From: Polyodon spathula
Taxonomy: Eukaryota > Chordata > Actinopteri > Acipenseriformes > Polyodontidae
DNA length: 64,000 nt
Direction of reading: 5' to 3'
Assembly: GCF_017654505.1 (NCBI RefSeq)
Contig: NC_054538.1
Span: forward strand, 20,503,412-20,567,411
Shown: positions 36,616 through 46,178 of the stretch, one piece after another
Position numbering within the stretch: position 1 is the first letter of the stretch
How the letters are laid out: each line of letters starts with the position of its first letter
Translations under genes and position numbers: made by a program
The notes under the pieces: generated by a model
Seen by the model: only the letters and a program-made list of their open reading frames with translations
Databases searched by the model: none
What the model was told of the DNA's origin: nothing

Positions 36616-36617
<2 letters not shown>
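35171..36617 (-). mobile_element. Tc1-like transposon, defective
   Basis: A 1447-bp DNA transposon. The left end TACGGTCAAAAGTTTTAGAA and the inverted right end TACCTGTCAAAAGTTTTAGA start terminal repeats of about 50 bp. Each arm carries the CCAGTTTTTATTGAAATT-type interior. The element lies between a TA tract and a GT tract, consistent with insertion at TA. The transposase is on the minus strand but is broken (separate entry). Confidence 0.92.
35344..36334 (-). pseudogene. Tc1-type transposase with stop and deleted third catalytic residue
   Basis: Tc1 transposases cut and paste their element using a DDE-type triad (DD34E). The frame 36334-35744 has the helix-turn-helix region (LSFREIVKKAKVSVSTVSYT), a GRPKATTESEDK linker and a second DNA-binding helix set (VSVSTVKIRLRAAGLTGR). 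It then reaches KVLWTD with the first catalytic aspartate, where the next codon, normally GAA, is TAA. After frameshifts, 35613-35344 keeps QQDNDPKHTS with the second aspartate. It then jumps from DGRLQI to the C-terminal segment RMPRVC.AVIS-like in another frame, so the block with the third acidic residue (about 60 codons) is deleted. The protein cannot be catalytic. Confidence 0.9.

Positions 36618-36662
<45 letters not shown>
36618..36662. repeat. (GT)n microsatellite
   Basis: About 20 GT units directly abutting the right end of the Tc1-like element, followed by a short TA stretch. Confidence 0.95.
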
Positions 36663-36667
<5 letters not shown>

Positions 36668-37832
36668 TCTCACACAGAGTTTCACATAATAATCTACAAG
36701 TAAAAAGTATAACCTGTGATATGACATTTTATCTTTCCTGAAATATAATGACTGGTGAGTGGGGACTTTCATTGTAGAACTAGAAGTGAGGATCAGAGAT
36801 TTGCACAGGGTACTACATTAAATTGGAGAGCTATCTGAATTATTAGTACAGTATTTGGTGCTGTGCGAGTACATCCACCATGTCAACTCGGATTACAGAT
36901 GTTCATATAAATAATGAAACTACCCTTTAGGGCGGTATGTATAGGAAGCCAATCGTTTTGTGCATTTCTCAAATTATATATACACCTTAAAAACACCAGC
37001 TTCCACTAAAAATGTGTACGTTTTCTGTATTAACAGGTTTAGAGATACCCCACGTAAACTTGATTACAACATCTAAAACATTATTCTCTACATGAAGAAA
37101 GGTATTTGTACCCACTTTCCCACTCAATTTATTGAAAAAATTCAGTCACCGAGCAATTTACCATGAAAATAATATAACTTTGTTAAAGTAAGCCTCATAA
37201 ACACTTACTAAACAATGATTTGCTGGACAGTAACATTTTTTAAAGGAAATATACATTTGGCAAGTAGTGATTTTAACTATGCATCGACATACATTATACT
37301 GACAGAAAATGTTTTTAAAATATTTCTTTATGGTAAAAAAAAACTAAAATACAGCGAGCAATTCCCTGAAGATAAAATGTATTTATAATACAAATTAAAC
37401 GGAAATATACATTACGATAAATGTCATGTTTTTAAACAAAAAATACTGTCAGCAATACACTTCAACAAATAAGATGACAACATATTTAAACAAAAATTAC
37501 TGTCTGCAATGTAATATCTGTTTTCGTTTCTCAAAAAAAATACAAATGGAGTCCTGTCACTTTAGATGCTTGCCTCAAAAAAGCAAACACTAACTTATTT
37601 CCCAGCTAATTTATTTCCTGTGACACCGGCATCAAAATAAGTTCATGTATTGAATCCCAGTGAGTACAGGCAGAATATCACCCCTGCTTATATTCAGAGC
37701 ACAGGCTCTTCAGGCAGAAATCATTAAGATGATTCCCTGGGAAAATGGGTTGCCACATGTCTCACACGCTTTCGAGTGAAGGCATTGTTATAAAAGACTC
37801 TGCAGCTGATGCACAGTTCACAAATCCTAGAG
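36663..37832. other. AT-rich spacer with an inverse copy of 34.0 kb repeat
   Basis: Mostly AT-rich DNA. Around 37,600-37,626 is the inverse of the 34,028 segment, and AAATACTGTC.GCAA-type motifs near 37,440 and 37,495 repeat in tandem. No gene is seen. Confidence 0.4.
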
Positions 37833-39138
37833 TAGTGGTTCCCAAAGTTTTGGTGATGGAGGGCCAGTTTCCAGAGGTTGTATGGGATGGGGGGCCGCAC
37901 AAGAAAATGTACCACTCATGAAACCAAAAAATATGTCCCAAATCATACCTTTTTTATTTCCTATACATTTTTGTATTAAAATTAGGAATGTATATTACTA
38001 CCACTGCAACACCAGCAGCTTTGAAACGTATTTGTACTTTATTCTGTGTCTTGGTGCCACAACTGGCTTAGGTTTGAGCACCAATATCATGCTGTCACAT
38101 CTTACATTGTCCTGGTCACAACAATTAAAGAAGATAATAAAGAAATAGGTACTCTTCAAACTATACCAATTAAACTCTTTTGTGGGTTATTCTTCAGTAG
38201 TGAGGCAGAATGCATCTTGACTTGTACAACTAACCACTTCACTGAGAGCTGAATATATGTACAGTGAACTCCGCTTAATTCAAATCTCTGGGGACCATAC
38301 AAATAGTTTGAGATGTGCAAAATTCCAATTAAACAAATTATGTAAATTGCCCCATGGTGTGGACATTTAGAGCTATTTCCATAGTAAATGTGCAGAAATA
38401 AAACAGATGCTACTGTATTTTACCTTGATGTTTTTATTTATTTTTTCTTTCTGAAATCAACAAAATAATCACACATTTCTATTTAAAGTGCAGCATTAAT
38501 TATTCCTAAATTACCCTCCATTAAATTGGCGCTTTTTATGCAATTACATTCGATTGCTACGTAACATCCTACTAGCTACTGTACTGCAGCCTGACTGCAG
38601 TCATTCAGAAACACTGCACAAAAAAGGAATGTAACAGTAACAGTTTTAAACTGTAGTCTGGTATTGTTACTACAGTAGTACTTTCCCTAACAAAAGATCC
38701 AAGTTGAACACCAAAACTACAATACCGTACAGAGAGCATTTTCCCGATGTAGCTGAAGCTGAATACAGTTTTGCTCTTAAAATAATAAAATAAAACCTAC
38801 AACAGAAAAAGTGCCTGTATCCTGAACTGTAACGTTTCTTGCAGTCGCTCTGTTAACTTAATTAATAAAATTGTCTAGAGAGGGTCCAGATTTGATAAAA
38901 CATGTAAAAACAAAAATGTATGTTAGGGAATTTTTATGAAGTTTGAATGCTGTGTATTATTAATTTCCCTCAAATTACATGCACAATTTTTTATGAAAAT
39001 TTTCAGAAAATGTAATAATAAAGTAAATGGTCAGAAAGAGGGGGGGGGGGGGGTTTGAGGGTGGGCCTTGGGGGGCCGCACCAAACGTCCTCGCGGGTTG
39101 CATTTGGCCCGCAGGCCGCACTTTTGGAACCCCTGCGG
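37833..39138. mobile_element. hAT-like non-autonomous element
   Basis: The left end TAGTGGTTCCCAAAG and the inverted right end CAGGGGTTCCAAAAG are imperfect terminal repeats of the hAT type. They are followed by matching GGCC- and GCCGCA-containing subterminal blocks (37,860-37,900 and 39,075-39,120). The flanks TCCTAGAG (37,825-37,832) and CCCTAGAG (39,139-39,146) match in 7 of 8 bases, as expected for an 8-bp hAT duplication. The interior of about 1.2 kb is AT-rich, without transposase similarity, so it depended on an enzyme elsewhere. A G run at 39,042-39,053 lies near the right end. Confidence 0.65.
38262..38330 (+). mobile_element. Possible pogo/Tigger-type terminal fragment
   Basis: CAGTGAACTCCGCTTAATTC, preceded by TA, resembles the terminal repeat of pogo-like (Tigger) transposons, which begin CAGT and insert at TA. 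No inverse end is found inside the window, so this is either a truncated end or chance similarity. It lies inside the hAT-like element. Confidence 0.35.
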
Positions 39139-39149
39139 CCCTAGAGTCT

Positions 39150-40740
39150 GAACCGATTTCGCTAAGGCATCTATTAAAATAAGAAATAATATAAATAAAT
39201 AAATAAATAATAATAATCATCTCCACTTGACATATATTAAATATTTGCTATTTATTGACATTTTGTTTACAGATTAATTATAAATGATCTATAGCAATAC
39301 AATTAAGGAGTATGATTATTATGTACAAGGAATAACAATCTATTACAATACAATTTGAATGCAATATTAATATTGAGAAAACCCCTGTTATGTCATAAAG
39401 TAATAAAGTAATGTTTCTCATGCACTTCCTAAAGGAGCTCATGAATGAAATCTGGATTTTACTTTAACTTCAAAATATGTGCCACAATTTTAACATTCAT
39501 CCACATAGTGGAACTGTGGATACGCTAAATCCTGTTATAAGAAAACAAAGTTATGAAATGAATGCTGCACACTACGCAAAAATACCATTAGAAATAAATG
39601 TAAATAAGCATCAGCCATATATTAGCACCTCTCAACATTTATAGTACAAAGAGTAATAAATCAATAATTCAGGAAATTAATAACAAGCTCGTCAGTGGAT
39701 GATGGATCATAAGAATCCTGTTTTATTTAGTTTCCTATGTCTTACTGTGCTTTATTTAAGCATGTATTTATTAATATGATCATAATATACCCTAGTAGCA
39801 ATGCAACAGAAGAGACTTCCAGTGGCTCTTTCACAGTCATTGACCATTGGCAGTTGATAAGTCAGTGACCTTCATGAGTAATTAGATAGCAAGCCAAGGG
39901 TAGCAAGGAAGGAACCAAGGAAAACATTTTCAGTCAAGCAGACAAAAATCAGCTCCGGGGAGTTGAGGACTAATGAAATAATAAAGGAAAGAGAGCACAG
40001 AGGGTGTTGAGGGAGCAGGCAAGGATGCATATCGTCAAGGTCAGATTGTAAAAGGCTAAAAATGAATTGAAACATCATAAATGTAGATCCATTCAAACGC
40101 AAAGACAATCAGTGCTTGACAGATTAAGTTTACGAATAGCGTGATTCTATAACTTCTGACATTTTTATCTGATAAAATAGTAGTCTTATATGTCTCATGA
40201 CATTTTTTATATACTAAAATCAAGTACCAGTAGTCTTTATCAAATTAAGAGATGAATGAATAACTGGTGCTTTTTTTTCTAAATTCAAAGCAGCACTGAA
40301 TAATTCTGTACATTTAAAAAAATGCATTTTATCTTAATTCAGGATACGGTCCATTATGGGGAGGCCCTTTTGGTGTATTAACATTCCAACCTTTAACCTT
40401 AATCAACATTGGTCAAAACCTCAATTTATTTTAGTTATTTTGTCAAAAAATATCTAAATAATATTTTTGTTGTTGTTGTGTTGTTTTTAAAAGATGATTA
40501 ACATGAAAAGCACATTTTTTAAATTGGTTAAAAGCTTGTCGCTTTTATAGAGGCTATACACCAGTCCCTCTTCTTCCCTGGTTGGTTTACCCCAATTGTT
40601 TAAAAGCTTGGATTTACCTCCATCCAAGTTTCTTTCCTCCTCCTTCCCTCTACCTACTTTGAAGCTGCATCCCCCTGTCTGGAGTCGATGCGTCTCATCA
40701 TCCTGTCTTAGTTGACCTGTGACAGTTGTCAGAGGCCTCA
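39150..40740. other. AT-rich spacer, no gene seen
   Basis: Contains a short (AAAT)n-like run near 39,193-39,209. The frames 39872-40108 and 40487-40741 on the minus strand have no recognised domain. Confidence 0.4.
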
Positions 40741-40999
40741 CCTCATACAGTCAGGCAGTCAGGCAGAAAGGCGAGTTCCTGGGCCACACCTAAAAAAAAA
40801 CAATTTTTTATCATGCTGTCACCTCACCTATTGAATTCTTCCCTTCTGGACTACCTCATTAATTGTCCAGTATACGGGATAAAGTGCAACAAGGAGTTAC
40901 ATAAAGCACACAGTTGTGATTATGCAGACTTATATATTTGCAGTTTTAGAAACAGTTTTAACTGCAAAGTATCTCAAGTCTCCAAGACGTGCAACAGTT

Positions 41000-41400
41000 C
41001 AGCTGCCTCTGAATAGTTTGCAATGCACTGGGTGAATTTATTATATGCTTTGTTACCTGAAACTCTTTAAAGCAATTTTGCCCTTTAGGTAATAGAGGGC
41101 TCCTTTAGCGATTGCCTTAAGGATAAACTGTGAATAGCTCTATAGTACCTGTGACTACTGTGAGGAAAAGCCATCAGTTCAGATGAGTGATGCTGTGGTT
41201 ACATTTCACTTCAAGATCAATGGGGTGGATATTGTGTAAAATGGGATTGTAATGCACTTAATCGACTGTATCTATTTCTGATTGACAACAAAGGTTATTT
41301 CACCATAGCCTTCCCCTCTTAAAAGATAACAGATCTTCTGATGGCATTACAAACTCTGAGAGCAAAGTGGTTTGTGAGAATAGAGAATATCGAAAAGGCA
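41000..41400. other. Candidate conserved non-coding block
   Basis: Balanced, non-repetitive sequence lacking transposon marks. Called on texture only, as with the other candidates. Confidence 0.18.
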
Positions 41401-41526
41401 GTTTGGTCCAACAGCCCACAGGACAAGAAAACGTACAATGAAAAGACATTCATGTGTAAACTATAAAGCACAATGTTGCATATGTAGTAATGCTAAAAAA
41501 AAACTTGACGGACTTCATCTACCCTG

Positions 41527-41620
41527 CAGCAGGGTTCTTCTCGAGCAGGGCTGCTCATCGGGAGCTCCCTGGCTGCCTTGCTTTAGGGTACAGTCGGCCG
41601 CGCTGAAGGCTCCAACAGGT
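41527..41620 (+). other. Exon-like GC-rich segment, unproven
   Basis: A pyrimidine-rich stretch ending CCTGCAG (41,520-41,526) resembles a splice acceptor, and CAACAG followed by GTGAGA at 41,615-41,626 resembles a donor. The intervening 94 bases are GC-rich within AT-rich surroundings and open in one frame (within 41,438-41,668), but the peptide matches no family I recognise. A lncRNA exon, a repeat fragment or chance are all possible. Confidence 0.18.
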
Positions 41621-41739
41621 GAGACCAGTGGGCCACCTTACTGCAATAATTATATTCTTAATTTGTAACAAGAAATCAATACAATCATTATATCCCTATT
41701 TTTATTGCATTACATAAAGCCATCGTTTTGTGTTTGTTG

Positions 41740-42075
41740 CTTTCTTAGCTGCAAATCAGAATGAGGAGTCAGTACACTATATTTATAGCATGTCCTCAAT
41801 TTAATCTTTTGGCAGGCACATTTTGTTCCGACAAGGAAACAGACAAATCTTTATTGACTTTTGTCATGTTCTTTTGTCAAATTAGCTTTGCCGCTGTTTA
41901 TCACAGAATGTCAAACATAGTCACAGGTCATTTCTGCATTCCCTGGACTGAAGTCAGAAAAGGGCCATACTGTACAAGCCATTGATAACTGCAGTAGAAA
42001 TCATTGAAAGCCTTTAATAAGCGGGCTGCTGGTCTGGGATATTATTAGTCCTTCCTGGACTGAGTCACCATACAA
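41740..42075. other. Candidate conserved non-coding block
   Basis: Non-repetitive sequence immediately upstream of the compact LTR element, with evenly mixed composition and TTAAT and ATCATT cores. A visual call only. Confidence 0.22.
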
Positions 42076-42121
42076 ATAAAACAGAAAACAAAAGTTAAAA
42101 AAGGAAAGGTGCCTACAGTGT

Positions 42122-42492
42122 TGTGGCAGAGCAAAGCTTTGCCCTTTTTAAATTGGCAGGGATGGGGTTAATTTCCCCTACCTGCCTGGGTTTATTATGT
42201 TCAGGTGGCTGGAGCTGATCAGTTGATTAGATGATTAACTTAATTAACGATCAATCAGGGCCCAGCCACCTGACATAAAAGGAGGCCTCTGCTTCTCATT
42301 TGAGAAGAGGGAGCTGAGGAAGCAGGTTGGTGTTTGTGGTTTTTTGTGATTTGTTTTTTGTATTGTTTTTTTTGTGTTTAAATCCCTTTTTTGCCCTTGT
42401 GCACTTTTATTTTGTGTTATTTATAATAAAATTAGTATTTTTTTGAACTTCATACTGTCTCTGGGCCTCTATCCACTCGCCAGCCTGCCACA
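42122..42492 (+). repeat. 5' LTR
   Basis: 371 bp, starting TGTGGCAG and ending CTGCCACA. AATAAA occurs at 42,425-42,430 and a weak TATA-like CATAAAAG near 42,274. The body is nearly identical to the 3' LTR (43,460-43,866), so insertion was fairly recent by comparison with neighbouring repeats. Confidence 0.93.
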
Positions 42493-42494
42493 TA

Positions 42495-42512
42495 TGGTGT
42501 CAGAAGCGGGAT
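42495..42512 (+). promoter_or_regulatory. Primer-binding site
   Basis: TGG start two bases after the LTR end, as expected of a tRNA primer-binding site (the complement of the CCA end). The following bases resemble a tRNA-Leu type primer, from memory. A related TGGTGTC site follows the LTR of the 54 kb relative. Confidence 0.7.
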
Positions 42513-42639
42513 AGCGCCACCTAGAGGCTCAGAGCAGTATTATTATTTTTTGGGGGGGAATTTTTGGGAGAATTATCTTATCAGCAGACAGCGGCAAAGG
42601 CAGGAAAAGCAGCAGCTGAAGAAATGTAAGCTGCTGTAG

Positions 42640-43365
42640 CCACCGCTGGAGGACCCGGCCAGCCTCTTCCCCTGGTGTTCCTGGTGCGGGAAGGAGGACC
42701 ATCGCTGGCGGTCCTGCCCAGATGTGCCACCGGCAAACTGGTGTGGCCTGTGTGAGGGGGACGGCCACAACTGGGCAGGATGCCCCTACAACCAGGCCCA
42801 GGAAGAGGTGCAGTATTCACCCCGGGCATCAGGGGCCACCCCACTACCTCCAGCACCACCACCTTCACCACCGTCCCAGGAGATCTGGGACTGGTTGATG
42901 CACCCTGAGGCAGACCTCGTCCACGATCTCCCTATAGTTATCAACATGCTGTGGCGTCGAGATGGGGAGAGGTGGGAACAGTGGGAGGAACAACACCACC
43001 CAGCGTCCTTCCCAGAGGTTGCCCTCATGGTGGTTAATTACCTGGCGGTAGACATGGGAGATGCCCCAGTCACTCCAATAAAGAGGATGGAGATGCATTC
43101 CCGAGAGCCAGAGAGGGAGGAGCCGCCGCTCCCAGAGCCCAGAGAGGGAGGAGCCGCCGCTCCCAGAGCCCAGAGAGGGAGGAGCCGCCACTCCCAGAAC
43201 ACAGAGAGGGAGGAGCTGCCGCTCCCAGAGCCCAGAGCCCTGCCATTGCCGCCTCCGCCACTAGAGGGAGCCGGGCCGCCGTCGCCGTACTACCTTGGAG
43301 ATCCGGGGCCCCCTCAACCAAAGAAGGCTTGGGGGCTCCAACATCAATCCCGCCCACCACCATAA
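42640..43365 (+). CDS. Gag-like protein with two CCHC zinc knuckles and proline-rich tail
   Basis: Gag packages element RNA in cytoplasmic particles; CCHC zinc knuckles bind that RNA. The open frame has knuckle 1 (CSWCGKEDHRWRSC, starting 42,676) and knuckle 2 (CGLCEGDGHNWAGC, starting 42,742), both matching C-X2-C-X4-H-X4-C exactly. A proline-rich region, a helix-prone segment (WDWLMHPEADLVHDLPIVINML-like, about 42,890-42,960) and a tail over a 31-bp tandem repeat follow. An in-frame TAG at 42,637 lies just upstream, so the natural start is unclear. The first ATG in frame is at 42,724, between the knuckles, and would lose knuckle 1. The knuckles come before the bulk of the protein, which is unusual for gag. 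No capsid homology region is obvious. Probably once translated; current function is uncertain. Confidence 0.72.
   Translation, partial: PPLEDPASLFPWCSWCGKEDHRWRSCPDVPPANWCGLCEGDGHNWAGCPYNQAQEEVQYSPRASGATPLPPAPPPSPPSQEIWDWLMHPEADLVHDLPIVINMLWRRDGERWEQWEEQHHPASFPEVALMVVNYLAVDMGDAPVTPIKRMEMHSREPEREEPPLPEPREGGAAAPRAQRGRSRHSQNTEREELPLPEPRALPLPPPPLEGAGPPSPYYLGDPGPPQPKKAWGLQHQSRPPP
43109..43232. repeat. 31-bp tandem repeat inside gag-like frame, 4 copies
   Basis: Units start AGAGAGGGAGGAGC at 43,110, 43,141, 43,172 and 43,203. Because 31 is not a multiple of three, each unit is read in the next frame, giving alternate EREEPPLPEP, EGGAAAPRAQ and RGRSRHSQ peptides. All remain open. Confidence 0.92.
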
Positions 43366-43459
43366 CAGCCCACCCAAGGGACTCTTGGGGGGGGGGGGGT
43401 GGGGGGAAGGGGGGAGTTGGCCGATTGCGGACAGTGTACGTTGTACATGGGGGGAGGGG

Positions 43460-43866
43460 GGTGGCAGAGCAAAGCTCTGCCCTTTTTAAATTGGCAGGGA
43501 TGGGGTTAATTTCCCATACCTACCTGGGTTTATTATGTTCAGGTGGCTGGAGTTGATCAGTTGATTAGATGATTAACTTAATTAACGATCAATCAGCGCC
43601 CAGCCACCTGACATAAAATGAGGCCTCTGCTTCTCATGTGAGAAGAGGGAGCTGAGGAAGCAGGTTGGTGTTTGTGGTTTTTGTGATTTGTGAAACCTTT
43701 AATTTTGCAAGTTTTTTTTTTTGTATTGTTTTTTTTTTTTTGTGTGTTTTAAATCCCTTTATTTTGCCCTTGTGCACTTTTATTTTGTGTTATTTATAAT
43801 AAAATTTGTATTTTTTTTTAACTTCATACTGTCTCTGAGCCTCTATCCACTAGCCAGCCTGCCACA
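43460..43866 (+). repeat. 3' LTR
   Basis: About 407 bp. Matches the 5' LTR throughout but has an extra T-rich insertion near 43,688-43,740. The first base is G instead of the expected T (GGTGGCAG at the G-rich junction), probably a substitution or a sequencing problem next to the purine tract. Confidence 0.92.
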
Positions 43867-43871
43867 AGTGT

Positions 43872-46067
43872 CCTCTCAGTAAAATTATTGGAGCAACAGA
43901 ACTGTTAAACTTTATCCTGAGATTTCAGAGTCACTGAACAAGAACAGCTGGATAAAGTAAAACACCACAGGTGCATGTATTATTGATCCCTTTAAAGCTG
44001 CTGAGATGGTTCATCATCGAGCCTCCCTGTCAGCTTTGGCTACAGTGCGGTGAAAGGTTTTCATACTGTAACAGTTCCATCTGCCTAATCTACAACATTC
44101 AAAATAGCAACACAATACCCCAACAGTAATGCACAGGGTTTTTTATGCCCTAGTTACCAACAGGGAGACAGTGATGGCCTCTGCCTCCCTCACCACCCCC
44201 CAAGGCACATTAAGTTCTCATGTAGCCCAGTCACGCATGTGTGTCCAATCACAGCCGCTCTCTCTGCCTCGCTCCCCAACTACCAGCCCTGTCATGCCCT
44301 CACCCACTCCAGTAAGCTCCCATAAGCAAGTTTATAACCACCCTAATGTCCCAAAATACCTCAATGAAAACAACATGGAATAAATGGGAACTTGAAGGTT
44401 AGCTGGGTTCCCAACCAAACCTCAATCTCCAGTGAACTTCCTACTCCAGATCAGAGTGAAAACTGCACCCAGCTGCATTCAATTGAAACACTGTAGGTAC
44501 CCCGCAGACACAGTTCAATAAATAACAACTACTGTGTTTGCAAGACCTCATCAAAGTATTGTAATAAAAGAGAGGTCCCAAGAGATTTATCAATGTTTTT
44601 ATTTATTTTTGATTGACAGCTCCTGACCATCTAAAATACATACATTGGTTTGATTTCATTACTATTACTGATTATTTTGGGAAGTTTTCTAATTACTGTA
44701 CTTACAAATCAAAGGAAAACTGTCTCAGCATTCTTCATCATGATATAATATTTCAAGACATCACAACTTTATGAAATATCCCCCCTATTGCATGAGTTGG
44801 ATCAATCACTATCATTTTCTGATTGCAATTTCACTGGAAATATACTTAGCTTGGTACTCTATTCTGTGGCTAATTAAGGTAGTTTTTCATTAAGTTCAGT
44901 CTATGCCATAGACTCCTCATCTCATAAAAATAATCTTGACAAATTGTACAGAAACATAAGCTCATTCTCAGTCAGATAGGATAACTCATCATTGTCATGC
45001 TGCAAAATGCCAGTATGGACTGGGTGTCAATGGGAAACGTAATATTATGCATATACAATTGATTGACAAGAGCTGTATGTCTTTTAATCAAATCTGGCTT
45101 TGGATGTTGAAATTCATCTTCATTTATTGTAGCCACAGTTTTCAGTTTTTCACAAGGCAGCACACTCATTCTGAAGGTTCCACTGTAAACAATAAAGGTG
45201 CAAAGAGGAAATATTCTGAACAGAGTATTAAAAACAATATATTTGCTGAAATGTAATCAGTTTCCCATGCTGGAGATGAATCACAGCAATGACAACATTC
45301 AGAGGCACTTAAATCTTCAGGAATCATGTTGACTGAGAACGACTTGACGACTGACTGACCAAGAAACTAGAGAATGGAGGTAAAAATAGACCCTCAATAC
45401 TGGACGTTTCTTATTGTTTTGGGCCAGTGGGTGTATTTTAAAAAGGTGTCCAATGAAGTAACACCCAGATCCATATGAAAATTAGGTGGGGAAAAAAAAC
45501 CTAATGAAAATTAGAAATTTCTTGGATTTGTTTCAGTGAGTGTCTCCTGACAAGACATGTATTCACTAAGCATCTTTGTTCAAAGTATAACTTAAAGTAG
45601 TGTTTTTCAATTACATCTAGTCAGGAAAACTCATTAAAACCACATCATTCTCTCACTCGCACACTCAGCACAACATAAACGCGTACTGTATCAGGACAGC
45701 AGTGTGATGGCACCCCCAAGTCAGCAACCTCTGAGCAAATACTGCTGCGCTGAAGGGTATACAGCCATTAAACAGTATACCTTATTTAAACACTGTTTAC
45801 AAATAGAACCCTTGGCATCCCTTTTATGCAATGTGATTGCTTACTTTGTCCTGGACTGGATATGATCCCAGGCTATGCAATAAACTATAGCATTTATTAT
45901 AGCATTTATTATACAATTGACTAATGAATCTCAGGTAATATATAATGTTTTTTTTAAACCTGTGCCACTTTCCTGAAATTTCAGCTGAAGTGAAATTAAA
46001 ACAATGTCCCGGCAGTTAGCTAGTTCTCCGCATGAGCCCTGGTTTCACATTTTGACATATATGGCAT
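43872..46067. other. AT-rich spacer, no gene seen
   Basis: Unique-looking DNA. Frames at 44129-44383, 44972-45169 and 45047-45256 have no recognised domain. Confidence 0.4.
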
Positions 46068-46178
46068 TATCCCGCATTCCTCACTTGTATCAATCATTGA
46101 TTCATTCTGAATACTTTAAACCCGCCCTAACTACTGAATGACAGCACATTCCTACATTTCTATTGGAGACTCCACTTG
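46068..46178 (-). repeat. Inverse copy of the 26.9 kb dispersed repeat
   Basis: Reverse complement of 26,935-27,047, including GAATACTTTAAACCCGCC and CATTTCTATTGGAGACTCC. Unclassified interspersed repeat with unresolved ends. Confidence 0.7.

Larger units (their letters stand above)
42122..43866 (+). mobile_element. Compact gag-only LTR retrotransposon with perfect target duplication
   Basis: A full-length non-autonomous element of about 1.75 kb. Both LTRs end in the TGTGGCAG...CTGCCACA pair, and AGTGT flanks the element on both sides (42,117-42,121 and 43,867-43,871). A primer-binding site (TGGTGTCAGAAGCGGGA, from 42,495) follows the left LTR. From memory it resembles a tRNA-Leu 3' end with a couple of mismatches. 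A purine tract (GGGGGGAGGGGG, 43,449-43,460) precedes the right LTR. The internal region of under 1 kb encodes only a zinc-knuckle gag-like frame: no protease, RT, RNase H or integrase. It must have been copied by a helper element. Confidence 0.92.
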
